DNA of 36,235 nucleotides, from NCBI GenBank assembly GCA_938020505.1, contig CALIHR010000041.1:1-36235 (forward strand). The letters run 5' to 3'. Of this stretch, positions 1 through 7,340 are shown piece after piece. Position 1 is the stretch's first letter, and every line of letters begins with the position of its first letter. The notes under the pieces are model-generated. The model was not told the DNA's origin, did not search any database, and saw only the letters and a list, made by a program, of their open reading frames with translations. This DNA is from an uncultured Actinobaculum sp. Its GTDB lineage: Bacteria; Actinomycetota; Actinomycetes; Actinomycetales; Actinomycetaceae. A program made the position numbers and the translations under genes.

Positions 1-889
1 CCGCGATGACGGCGCCGGCCTGCTGGCGCTGGAGCATCGCCTGGGCGATCTCGGGCGCATAGGCGAGCGAGGAAATGCGAACCTCGATGATTTCCAGCCC
101 CGCAAGGGCAACGCGCGCGGCGACCTCCTCGGCCAGCTCGGACGAAACGAGGTCGGTCCCCCCGCGCAGCGACGTCTCCCCGGGGCCGGGTTCGTCGTAC
201 GGATGCGTCGTGGCCACATGGCGCAGCGCGGACTCAGCCTGGGCCTTGATGAACGCCTCGTACTGCTCGACGGCGAAGACCGCCCGAGCAGTGTCCGCCA
301 CCTGCCACACGACGATCGCCGCTATGTTCACCGGATTTCCGTCGAGGTCGTTGACCTTGAGCTCGTACGTCTCGAAATTGTGGACCTTCACGGAAACCCT
401 CTTGCCGTACGTAAACGGAGGGATCAGCACCAGCCCGGTCCGCCGGACGGTTCCGATATACTTGCCGAAGAATTGGCGAACGCTTGTTTCCCCCGGAGAA
501 ACGATGTAAAAACACGTGCCTAGCGAGCAGACGACGACCACCCCGACCACGCCTATCGCTATCTTGACTGCGGCAGACACCACGAAGCCGTCGGCCGAAG
601 CGATCGCGCCGACGACGACCAGGTAAACGAAACCCGACAGCGCGGCGAGCAGCCCGACGGCGACAAGGAAAGCGGGGCCCGAACCCGCAGACCAAGCAGT
701 CTTCTCGTTGATGTGGACGCGGGCGCGGAACTCGGCCGCCTCCGCCTGTAGCTTTGCGGACTCGCGCAATTTTGTCGAGTCCGACGATTTCGCGGATTCC
801 CGCAGTTTTGCGGACCGCCGCTGTTTCATAGATTCGCGCGGTCTCGTGGATTCGCCCGAATCCGTTTCAGGGTTGTCGTTGGCAGGCAT
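1..889 (-). CDS. SPFH (band 7) membrane protein, 3' end outside window
   Basis: Translation from ATG at 889 gives 296 residues before the left edge, so the C-terminus is missing. An AGGAG ribosome site sits just upstream (895-900). Residues 1-55 are charged and repetitive, with KLRESAK at 28-34 and again at 40-46. Two membrane helices follow (about 72-95 and 104-128), then the start of an SPFH fold with SPGETSVRQFFGKYIGTVR and VNDLDGNPVNIAAIVVWQV. The latter is the usual band 7 core; further on lies ISSLAYAPEIAQAMLQRQQA. SPFH proteins oligomerise and scaffold membrane microdomains, often together with proteases. Two helices ahead of the domain is the layout of the larger actinobacterial forms. 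The family call is secure; the cellular partner is unknown. The Ser/Lys/Arg-rich N-terminus is unusual. Confidence 0.88.
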   Translation of the reverse strand, partial: MPANDNPETDSGESTRPRESMKQRRSAKLRESAKSSDSTKLRESAKLQAEAAEFRARVHINEKTAWSAGSGPAFLVAVGLLAALSGFVYLVVVGAIASADGFVVSAAVKIAIGVVGVVVVCSLGTCFYIVSPGETSVRQFFGKYIGTVRRTGLVLIPPFTYGKRVSVKVHNFETYELKVNDLDGNPVNIAAIVVWQVADTARAVFAVEQYEAFIKAQAESALRHVATTHPYDEPGPGETSLRGGTDLVSSELAEEVAARVALAGLEIIEVRISSLAYAPEIAQAMLQRQQAGAVIA

Positions 890-909
890 TTCGCTCTCCT
901 ATCTAAAGT

Positions 910-941
910 CCGACGCCGGGAACGCTCTGGGGCGGCGTCGG
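910..941 (-). promoter_or_regulatory. Inverted repeat in the 5' leader of the SPFH gene
   Basis: CCGACGCCG (910-918) and CGGCGTCGG (933-941) are perfect 9-bp arms with a 14-nt spacer. They end about 10 nt upstream of the SPFH ribosome site. In RNA this would form a GC-rich hairpin near the 5' end of the message. It may insulate, stabilise or block translation, or be a protein site in DNA. Confidence 0.45.
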
Positions 942-1017
942 AACCGTTTGACGCCTGACGCCGGAGACGTTTGATGCCCGACGTCTAGAGCGCCACTTCC
1001 GCCCCGCGAACCTTGGC

Positions 1018-1034
1018 GATATCAATATGATATC
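1018..1034. promoter_or_regulatory. AT-rich operator-like palindrome
   Basis: GATATCA-ATA-TGATATC is a perfect 7-bp inverted repeat around a 3-bp centre. It is strikingly AT-rich for this genome and lies between divergently transcribed genes. The form suits a dimeric repressor such as a GntR or LacI-type regulator of the polyol dehydrogenase gene, but no such regulator is seen nearby. Confidence 0.4.
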
Positions 1035-1332
1035 TATTTTTCGACGAAAAGCAAGAGGGGCTCTCAGCAAAGAGTATGAGCGCCCCCTCCAAGGCTGTGC
1101 GAAAACTGCGCATAAACGGGCAAAGTCCGAAACCGGGATTCCTCCCCCTTTCGTCACCGGCAATACCGTGAAAGAATGTCTTCGCAAGGCTGAAAGCCGT
1201 TCTTTGCGGCCTTTGGCCCTGTCGGCGGGGCGTTTCGTTCCGCCGCAGCACGCAGGGTAAGCACTGGGCAACATAGCCGGTTCGGCGTCTACCACGAAGC
1301 CGCCGACGCCGCTATGGGAAAGTAGCACAAAC

Positions 1333-2829
1333 ATGACCAGCACATTTGGCACCTCTACGCAGTCGTCGGCGGCGGCGTCGCTCGCCAGCGCCTTCTTGGC
1401 GCCCACGTATGACCGTTCGGCCGTAACGTCCGGAATCATCCATTTCGGATTGGGAAACTTCCACCGCGCCCACCAGGCCATGTATCTTGACCGCCTCATG
1501 AGCGAAGGCGAAGCGCTCGACTGGGGCATCTGCGGAGTGGGCGTCATGCCATCCGATGCGCGGATGCGCGACGTCATGCAGAACCAGGACGGCCTCTACA
1601 CTCTGGTCCTCAAGCATCCCGACGGAACGCTCGAGCCCAAAGTCATCGGTTCCATCCACGAATATCTCTACGCACCGGACGACCCGAGCAAGGTCCTCGA
1701 CAAGATGACCGACGCCGCCACCCGGATCGTCTCTCTGACCGTCACCGAGGGCGGTTACAACATCGACGACGCGACCGGCGAATTCAACACCGAGAATCCC
1801 GCCGCGAAGCACGACGCCGAGCACCCCGACAAGCCGACCACGACGTTTGGCTTTATCGTCGAGGCGCTGCGCCGACGCCGCGACGCCGGAATCCCTCCCT
1901 TCACCGTCATGTCCTGCGACAACCTCCCCGGCAACGGTTCGATCGCAAAGGCCGCGGTCCTCGCCCAGGCGAAGCTCACCGACCCCGAGCTCGAGGCCTG
2001 GATTCGGGCGAACGTCGCCTTCCCCAACGGCATGGTCGATAGGATCACCCCGGTGACGACGCCGGAGGACGTCGAGATGGTCCGCGAGCGCTACGGCATC
2101 GAGGACGCCTGGCCCGTGACGTCCGAGCCGTTCGCGCAGTGGGTCGTGGAGGACAAGTTCACCCTGGGGCGGCCCCCGTTCGAGGACGCGGGGGTTCAGC
2201 TCGTCGACGACGTCGTCCCGTACGAGCTCATGAAGCTTCGCCTCCTCAACGCCTCCCACCAGTCGCTCGCACACTGGGGGCGTTTGCTCGGCTTTGAGTT
2301 CGCCCACGACGCCGCGGCCGACCCCGACGTCGCCGCGTTTACGCGGGCCTACCTGGAAAAGGAGGCCCTCAAGACGCTTTTCCCCGTGCCGGGCATCGAC
2401 CTTCCGCAGTACGTCGACACGCTGTTCGAGCGTTTCACGAACGCCTCGATCGCGGACACTCTCGCGAGGTTGGCGCAGGACGCCTCGGATCGGATGCCGA
2501 AGTTCGTTCTTCCGACGATTCGCGACAACCTCAAGGAGAACCGCTCAATCAAGCTCGGCGCGGCCATGTGCGCCGCGTGGACTCTGGGGATGGAAGGCAA
2601 GGCCGAGGACGGCTCGGAGATCGTGGTCGACGATCAGCAGGGCGATCGTCTGGTCGCTTTGGCCGCCCGCGAACGCGACGGCGAGGACACCGCGGTGATC
2701 TCCGACGAGGCTGTCTTTGGCGAGCTCGGCTCGGACCCGCGCTTCGTCGAAGCTTTCACGGATGCCCTGAAGGCGATTCGGGCCGACGGCGCACGCGCGG
2801 TCATGAAGCGCCTGGTCGAGGAAGGCTGA
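1333..2829 (+). CDS. Long-chain polyol dehydrogenase (mannitol 2-dehydrogenase/fructuronate reductase family)
   Basis: This 498-residue protein has the usual length of the family, which interconverts polyols or uronates with their ketoses using NAD(P). The N-terminal Rossmann part carries IIHFGLGNFHRAHQAMYLD (about 35-53), the family dinucleotide-binding signature. The C-terminal catalytic domain has YELMKLRLLNASHQSLAHWG (about 297-316); its Lys, Asn and His match the K-x5-N-x2-H catalytic set. SLTVTEGGYN is also typical. Mannitol to fructose is the likeliest reaction, since mannitol 2-dehydrogenase has close to this length and an SLTVTEGGY segment. Arabinitol, fructuronate or tagaturonate cannot be excluded. 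No polyol transporter, kinase or regulator is adjacent. The ribosome site before ATG 1333 is weak (GGGAAAG). Confidence 0.88.
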   Translation: MTSTFGTSTQSSAAASLASAFLAPTYDRSAVTSGIIHFGLGNFHRAHQAMYLDRLMSEGEALDWGICGVGVMPSDARMRDVMQNQDGLYTLVLKHPDGTLEPKVIGSIHEYLYAPDDPSKVLDKMTDAATRIVSLTVTEGGYNIDDATGEFNTENPAAKHDAEHPDKPTTTFGFIVEALRRRRDAGIPPFTVMSCDNLPGNGSIAKAAVLAQAKLTDPELEAWIRANVAFPNGMVDRITPVTTPEDVEMVRERYGIEDAWPVTSEPFAQWVVEDKFTLGRPPFEDAGVQLVDDVVPYELMKLRLLNASHQSLAHWGRLLGFEFAHDAAADPDVAAFTRAYLEKEALKTLFPVPGIDLPQYVDTLFERFTNASIADTLARLAQDASDRMPKFVLPTIRDNLKENRSIKLGAAMCAAWTLGMEGKAEDGSEIVVDDQQGDRLVALAARERDGEDTAVISDEAVFGELGSDPRFVEAFTDALKAIRADGARAVMKRLVEEG

Positions 2830-2880
2830 GCCAATCGGGAGCGGCTGACTCGGCAGAGGAAACCGCCTCAGCATAGAAAA

Positions 2881-2994
2881 GCCGCCTCAGCTGAGGGCGG
2901 CTGGCCCGCTGGAAACGAGCGGGCCGGATAGAAATGGCCGGGGCGGGCGGTCGCGGCGGTTACGTCGCGACCGCCCGCCCCCGTACAAGTACGG
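2881..2994. repeat. Cluster of consecutive hairpins after the polyol dehydrogenase
   Basis: Four inverted repeats follow each other. They are GCCGCC...GGCGGC at 2881-2901 around a CTCAGCTGAG core; GGCCCGCT/AGCGGGCC at 2903-2925; a perfect 16-bp stem (2940-2955 with 2966-2981, 10-nt loop); and CCGTAC/GTACGG at 2981-2994. None has a clear T-run. They probably end or protect transcripts between two same-strand genes. The long stem is stronger than a normal terminator needs. Short CTCCGGCGTC-like repeats follow at about 3001-3035. Confidence 0.6.
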
Positions 2995-3105
2995 CCAGCC
3001 GCTCCGGCGTCCTCCGGGCCCCTCCGGCGTCGTCCGGATCATCCCAGGCGTCGGGCGATTCTGCCCCAGCGTGCCTTCGCGAAGTCGCGCTAGACTGAGG
3101 ATGTT

Positions 3106-3978
3106 ATGGCTACAGGCACGGCATTGATCTTCGAAGGCGGCGGGATGCGCGGCACGTACACGGCCGCGTTGGTTGCCGCAATGATTGAATCGGGAGTCGA
3201 GGTCCCCTGGGTGGGCGGGATTTCTGCGGGAGCGACCCACACGGCGAATTTTTTGGCTCGCGACGCTTGGCGGGCGCGCGCGTGCTTTGTCGAGCTTGCC
3301 AAAGACCCGAAGATCGGAGGCCCGATCAGCTTTATAAGAGGCAAAGGCTACTTCAATTCGGATTACATCTACCACCAGACGACGGCGCCCGGCGAGCTTC
3401 TCCGCTACAACTGGGAGGCGTACTCGGCCAGCTCCACGCCGTTTAAGATCGGTTCGTTCGACTGCGCGACGGGGAAAACCGTCTACTGGGGCCGGGACGA
3501 TGTGAGGGACAATTCGGATTTCACAACGCGATGCCAGGCCTCGTCTTCCATACCAATCGCCATGCCAATGGTTCAGCTTGACGGGACCGCCTATCTCGAC
3601 GGGGCGATAGGCGAGACGGGAGGCTTCGCCGTCGACGCGGCCAAAGCCGACGGGTACGAGCGCTTCCTCGTTGTCATGACGCGCCCCCGCGGATACCGGA
3701 AAGGACCGGTCAGGGCCCCCGCCGCGATTTACCAGAAGATTTTTAAGAAATACCCGGCCGTCGTCGAGGCGATATTGAGGCGTCCCAAGCGCTACAACGC
3801 CACCCTCGACGAATTGGAGGAGCTCCAGGCTGAGGGAAAAGCCTATCTTTACTACCCAGAAACCATGCCGGTGTCGAATGGCGAGCGCAACGCCGTGCGC
3901 ATCCAGGCGGCCTACGAAGAGGGCATGCAGCAGGCGCGGCGGGACCTTCCCGCGATCAAGGAGTTCCTGGCCGGCTGA
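3106..3978 (+). CDS. Patatin-like phospholipase (YjjU/RssA type)
   Basis: The 290-residue protein opens with ALIFEGGGMRGTYTAAL, whose glycine-rich GGGMRG loop forms the oxyanion hole. GISAGA at about residues 40-45 holds the nucleophilic serine (G-x-S-x-G). DGAIGETGG at about 165-173 holds the aspartate of the Ser-Asp dyad (D-G-A/G). The C-terminal part, with RPRGYRKGP and a helical RRPKRYNATLDELEELQ segment, resembles the YjjU branch of bacterial patatins. There is no signal peptide, so it should act in the cytosol on lipid or acyl esters. GAGG sits 6 nt before the ATG. The substrate is unknown, and nothing next door narrows it. Confidence 0.9.
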   Translation: MATGTALIFEGGGMRGTYTAALVAAMIESGVEVPWVGGISAGATHTANFLARDAWRARACFVELAKDPKIGGPISFIRGKGYFNSDYIYHQTTAPGELLRYNWEAYSASSTPFKIGSFDCATGKTVYWGRDDVRDNSDFTTRCQASSSIPIAMPMVQLDGTAYLDGAIGETGGFAVDAAKADGYERFLVVMTRPRGYRKGPVRAPAAIYQKIFKKYPAVVEAILRRPKRYNATLDELEELQAEGKAYLYYPETMPVSNGERNAVRIQAAYEEGMQQARRDLPAIKEFLAG

Positions 3979-4060
3979 CGGGCCTGGCCGGTTGGCTGAT
4001 GCGCCTGTAGCCTGTAGCAAGCCAGCTGAGATTGGGCCTTGGCCAGTCAGCTGATTGCGC

Positions 4061-4139
4061 TCTAACCGGCTGAGCGGGGGCGACGGCCTCCTTCTAACCC
4101 GCTGAGCAGCCGGCGCAAGGGTCTCTTAATCCGCTGAAC
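4061..4139. repeat. Three-copy 32-bp degenerate repeat at the 3' end of the LtrA gene
   Basis: TCTAACCGGCTGAGC (4061-4075), TCTAACCCGCTGAGC (4093-4107) and CTTAATCCGCTGAAC (4125-4139) are spaced exactly 32 bp apart. The last copy contains the LtrA stop codon (TAA on the minus strand), and the other two carry TAG at the same place. Looser GCTGA matches run back to 3973, into the end of the patatin gene. It looks like old tandem duplication of the gene's 3' end in the gap between convergent genes. Confidence 0.6.
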
Positions 4140-5709
4140 GGCGGCCGCGCTCTGGGCCGCCCGGTTCGCGGTCATGCGCCTGCGGCGCCGGTCTGACAAT
4201 CCGCTTGTCCGACGTCGAACCGCCGAACCGAAGGCCGTGTCCGTCAAGCATCCGATCGTCGAGCATCCGATCGCCCTTCTTGAGGTTCCGGCTGTCGGTT
4301 CTGGCGTCCCGATCAGCCAGTCTGCGGTCCTCATCAGCGAGCTTGCCGTCCTCATCAGCGAGCTTGGGGGCCCGGCTCTCTGGCCCGCCGTCTCGGCCGC
4401 CCAGCTTGCCGCCCCCGCTGTTCGGCCTCGGCGCACGGCCGTCCAATCGGATCGCTTTGGGGTCGGTCCAATCGCCCAAGCGAAGGGCGTCGCCTGAGTC
4501 CCGCGCGTCCTCGGAATCGGCCTGCTCGAAGGGACGCATCTTTCCTACGCCGTTTCCGTACACGAGGCATGCGCACACCGAAACGATCGCGACTTCGATG
4601 ATGGCTATGGCCCCCGCGGGCCGCAAAAGCGCAAGAAGGACGCCTACGCCAAGCATTGTCAAACAGGCGAAGTTCAACCCCTCAGGGCGCACTTTCCTCT
4701 TCACGAAGACGAACCACAGGGCGATCAAGCACAGCGCCGGCCCCCAGCCCAAGAGCAGACCGACGGAGGCGGAGATCCTCTCACGCGGCTGGCCGACCGC
4801 CATTTCCATCCCAACGGTGAACGTCACGAGGCCTGCGGCGAGCATCTGCTGACCCTCGGCGACGAGGAGGCCGAGCCCGATGCCGTTGGCCGAGGGGCCG
4901 GAATCGCCGGAGACCAAGCCGTCGATGACGGCGGTCCGCCAGAAAAAGATGTACCACAGGCAGACGATGGCGGTCAGGGACAGCAGGCCGACGGCGACGC
5001 TCAGCGGCTCGTCAAGGTGAAGCTTCATCGCGTTGCCGACGGCTAGGAAGCCCGAGGCGAGGCAGACGATGAAGAAGAGGCGGCAACGCCTGACTTGATG
5101 CGCCAGATCGAAAGGCACGCGAGAGAGCTCGCTCCGGTCGAACTTCGGAAGCGGGTGCTGGGTCCACCGTCCGGCCAGGTCGATCAGCGCGGCCGCAAGC
5201 CACAGCCAGAGCCGCTGCTCTCGGCTCGCGAAGCATCCCGCACCCCACAGAAGCGAGGAGAAGCCAAGCCAAATCGCCACGGCCGTCCGCTGCCTGCGAA
5301 GCGCCTCGTAGACGTCCATTCGCCTGGCGACGAACGTCCTGCCGAACTGGACAACGAGCATGGGAGCCACGAACATCCACGGAGAGCCGCCGAAAGCGCC
5401 GCCAATGGCCGTGTTCATGACGAGGCTCACGAGCATGGCCCCGACGACGACGGGATAGACGGCGCGCGACCTGATGAGAACGGTGGTCGAATCGTAAACG
5501 GTCAAGGACCACACGCAGAAAACGGCGAGGAGCAGAACGAGAGTTTCGAGCACTCCGCGCCAGTCGAGATTCTTCAAAAGATGCTCGGACAGCTGCGTCA
5601 GCGCGAATACATAGACGAGATCGAAAAGCAGCTCGAGGGTGGTGACCTCTTGTTTCCTGCCCGGGTGGACGTCGAGGCGCCGCCCGGTCCTCGCTATCGA
5701 TTCCGACAC
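4126..5709 (-). CDS. Low-temperature-requirement A (LtrA) family membrane protein with repetitive tail
   Basis: Residues 1-390 are a polytopic membrane protein. They open with the LtrA signature VTTLELLFDLVYVFALTQL (about 22-40), and further hydrophobic segments run to about 387. LtrA proteins are widespread, and their molecular role is unsettled. Residues 393-527 are a charged, apparently disordered cytoplasmic tail with heptad copies KLADEDG (449-455), KLADEDR (456-462) and RLADRDA (463-469), then DRMLD twice. Ordinary family members stop near 400 residues, so the tail is an addition. The start is GTG at 5709 with GGGAGAG upstream. The repeats are tandem at DNA level (about 4230-4370), which suggests recent slippage. 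Confidence 0.85.
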   Translation of the reverse strand: MSESIARTGRRLDVHPGRKQEVTTLELLFDLVYVFALTQLSEHLLKNLDWRGVLETLVLLLAVFCVWSLTVYDSTTVLIRSRAVYPVVVGAMLVSLVMNTAIGGAFGGSPWMFVAPMLVVQFGRTFVARRMDVYEALRRQRTAVAIWLGFSSLLWGAGCFASREQRLWLWLAAALIDLAGRWTQHPLPKFDRSELSRVPFDLAHQVRRCRLFFIVCLASGFLAVGNAMKLHLDEPLSVAVGLLSLTAIVCLWYIFFWRTAVIDGLVSGDSGPSANGIGLGLLVAEGQQMLAAGLVTFTVGMEMAVGQPRERISASVGLLLGWGPALCLIALWFVFVKRKVRPEGLNFACLTMLGVGVLLALLRPAGAIAIIEVAIVSVCACLVYGNGVGKMRPFEQADSEDARDSGDALRLGDWTDPKAIRLDGRAPRPNSGGGKLGGRDGGPESRAPKLADEDGKLADEDRRLADRDARTDSRNLKKGDRMLDDRMLDGHGLRFGGSTSDKRIVRPAPQAHDREPGGPERGRRSAD

Positions 5710-5815
5710 TGCTCTCTCCCTTTCGTCACGTGCGCCAGCGAAGCGTGGATGCCTGCGCCGTCGATGCTACACGTTGGCAGAGGGCGCGCGCGACGTCGCC
5801 GTCGGCCTCGAGCAG

Positions 5816-5884
5816 CTTAAACAAAACGTCGCCCTCTCCCCAACAGAGCCGTTGCCCTCTCCCCAAAAGCGGAGAGGCGGCGAC
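5816..5884 (-). terminator. Terminator with alternative hairpins after the SanA-like gene
   Basis: On the minus strand the arm at 5870-5884 can pair with either of two copies of a CCCTCTCCCC-containing arm (5828-5841 or 5851-5864). T-rich sequence (CGTTTTGTTT) follows. The outer pairing GTCGCC/GGCGAC closes the longer form. This is a reasonable Rho-independent terminator in the gap ahead of the LtrA gene. Confidence 0.6.
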
Positions 5885-5887
5885 AAG

Positions 5888-7210
5888 TCACATCGTCGCC
5901 CTGCCGTCGCCGGAGATCGGCAACGCGGGCCCGAGGAACCTGGGCTCCGGCTTGTAGATGCTCTTTCCGAGATCCTTGACGCGGGCAACCCATTCGCGCA
6001 TGTCGCGTTTGAGCTGACCCGAGTAGTTGTTTCCGTTGGCCGCGACTCCCCAGACCTTCAGCCCCAAGGCGTCGCCCGTGTATATCGCCCGCGCCAGATG
6101 ATACCGCTGAGTCACAATAATCATCCGCTTGACCTTGAACACGTCGCGGGCGCGGTACATGGACTCGTAGGTCGAAAAGCCGGCGTGGTCTTCGAAGATG
6201 TCCTGAGGCGGAACGCCTTTGGCCTGCAGCCATTCGCGCATCACCTTGACTTCGTTGTACGCGACGGTGGCGTTGTCTCCCGAGACCAAAACCTTCGGCG
6301 CAGCCTTCTTGCGATACAGCTCCAGCCCGCGCTCAAGCCTTTTGAGAAGCATGGGGCTCGGCTTGCGGTTCGCGCGCACCGAGGCGCCGAGAATGAGAAT
6401 GCAATCGGCCTTCGCGTCCGAAGGCACCGAGTTGACGGTCACGACGGAGTCGTTGGTCGAAGTCGTCACGTAGACGTTGAGGCAGGTGAAGACGAGGGCT
6501 CCCGTGACGATAACAGCCATGCACACTTTCACAATTCTCTTCACTAAGCTCTTCTTTCGTGGCGCAGACGCCTTGGCGCCCGGCCCGGTCGAGTTCCCGG
6601 TTGTATCCGATGAGTTCTCAAATATATCCGCGGAGCCGGCGTTTTCGGAGAGGCTGCCGGCGAAAGGCGCCGAAACTGAGCCGAGTCCGTGCCCGGCGTC
6701 CGTCGGAGCGCGGGGATCGCCCGCAGGCGGCGAATCGGCGACGCGACGTCGGCCTGTTCCCAAGCCCATCACCGCGGTGTCTTGCCGATCGTCGGCAGAG
6801 GGGCGGAAATCGAAGGAGGATCCGTCGCCGCCGAGTTCGAGCCTCTCGCCGGACTCGACGTTCCCGCCAGACTCCACGTTGTCACCGTGCAGGCCGCCCG
6901 CGCTCTGCGGTCCGCGCAGATCGTGGACGCCCTTCGGCCCGCGCAGATCGTCGACGCCCTGCCCGGGAACGCCGGTGCGCCAGTTCGCGGCATCGACGGC
7001 CGAGAGAGTTGCATCAACCGAAGAAAGCGTGGCGTCGGTCGGCGTCGGAGACGGGGGTGCATGGGAATGCCTGCCTCTGGGGCCTCCGCGTGCAGAGATT
7101 CGAGCGGTGTTCCCGACGTCGCCGAAGGGCTCGGACGCCGCCCTTGACGGCTCACTCGAATCAGCCGCCCGTCCGCGAGACGATCTCGCGTTCCCGTTGG
7201 AGTTGTCCAT
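5888..7210 (-). CDS. SanA/YdcF-type (DUF218) membrane protein with long disordered N-terminus
   Basis: The 440-residue protein has a 220-residue low-complexity N-terminus, one membrane helix (about 226-248), then a DUF218 domain (about 268-390). That domain shows DCILILGASVRANRKPSPML, KVLVSGDN, GFSTYESMYRARDVF and IIVTQRYHLARAIY, matching the SanA/YdcF family of envelope-linked proteins tied to vancomycin sensitivity and wall integrity. The fold would lie outside the membrane. GGGGAGG before ATG 7210 supports the long form. The N-terminus has internal duplications: DATLSSV/DATLSAV, GVDDLRGPK/GVHDLRGPQ and NVESG twice. Typical SanA proteins are about 240 residues, so nearly half of this one is an add-on of unknown use. 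Confidence 0.85.
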   Translation of the reverse strand: MDNSNGNARSSRGRAADSSEPSRAASEPFGDVGNTARISARGGPRGRHSHAPPSPTPTDATLSSVDATLSAVDAANWRTGVPGQGVDDLRGPKGVHDLRGPQSAGGLHGDNVESGGNVESGERLELGGDGSSFDFRPSADDRQDTAVMGLGTGRRRVADSPPAGDPRAPTDAGHGLGSVSAPFAGSLSENAGSADIFENSSDTTGNSTGPGAKASAPRKKSLVKRIVKVCMAVIVTGALVFTCLNVYVTTSTNDSVVTVNSVPSDAKADCILILGASVRANRKPSPMLLKRLERGLELYRKKAAPKVLVSGDNATVAYNEVKVMREWLQAKGVPPQDIFEDHAGFSTYESMYRARDVFKVKRMIIVTQRYHLARAIYTGDALGLKVWGVAANGNNYSGQLKRDMREWVARVKDLGKSIYKPEPRFLGPALPISGDGRATM

Positions 7211-7340
7211 CTCGCCTCCCCGGTCGATTTGCCTGGTCTCCCTTCAAACATACAGGCAGAACCTGCATCTTGCCGACGATTTTCATCACAGGCCCGCCGC
7301 GGGCGAGACAGGCTGAAGCATCGCTTCGACCGAAGCGAAA

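Larger units (their letters stand above)
890..1332. other. Gene-free stretch between divergent genes
   Basis: No convincing gene lies here; the short reading frames on both strands lack a ribosome site and any recognisable motif. The stretch holds a 9-bp inverted repeat in front of the SPFH gene, an AT-rich palindrome at 1018-1034, and a bulged hairpin (about 1055-1089). On the minus strand that hairpin is followed by T-rich sequence. A diverged direct repeat, GTTTGACGCCTGACG and GTTTGATGCCCGACG, lies around 946-983. Promoters for both flanking genes must be in this stretch, but I cannot place them with confidence. Confidence 0.5.

Noticed and set aside
985..1260. Small frames on both strands in the 890-1332 gap (77 and 88 residues)
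   Set aside because: They overlap each other, have no ribosome site and no recognisable motif.
1312..2307. 331-residue minus-strand frame
   Set aside because: Antisense shadow of the polyol dehydrogenase; its sequence is low-complexity Arg/Gly/Val as expected of a shadow.
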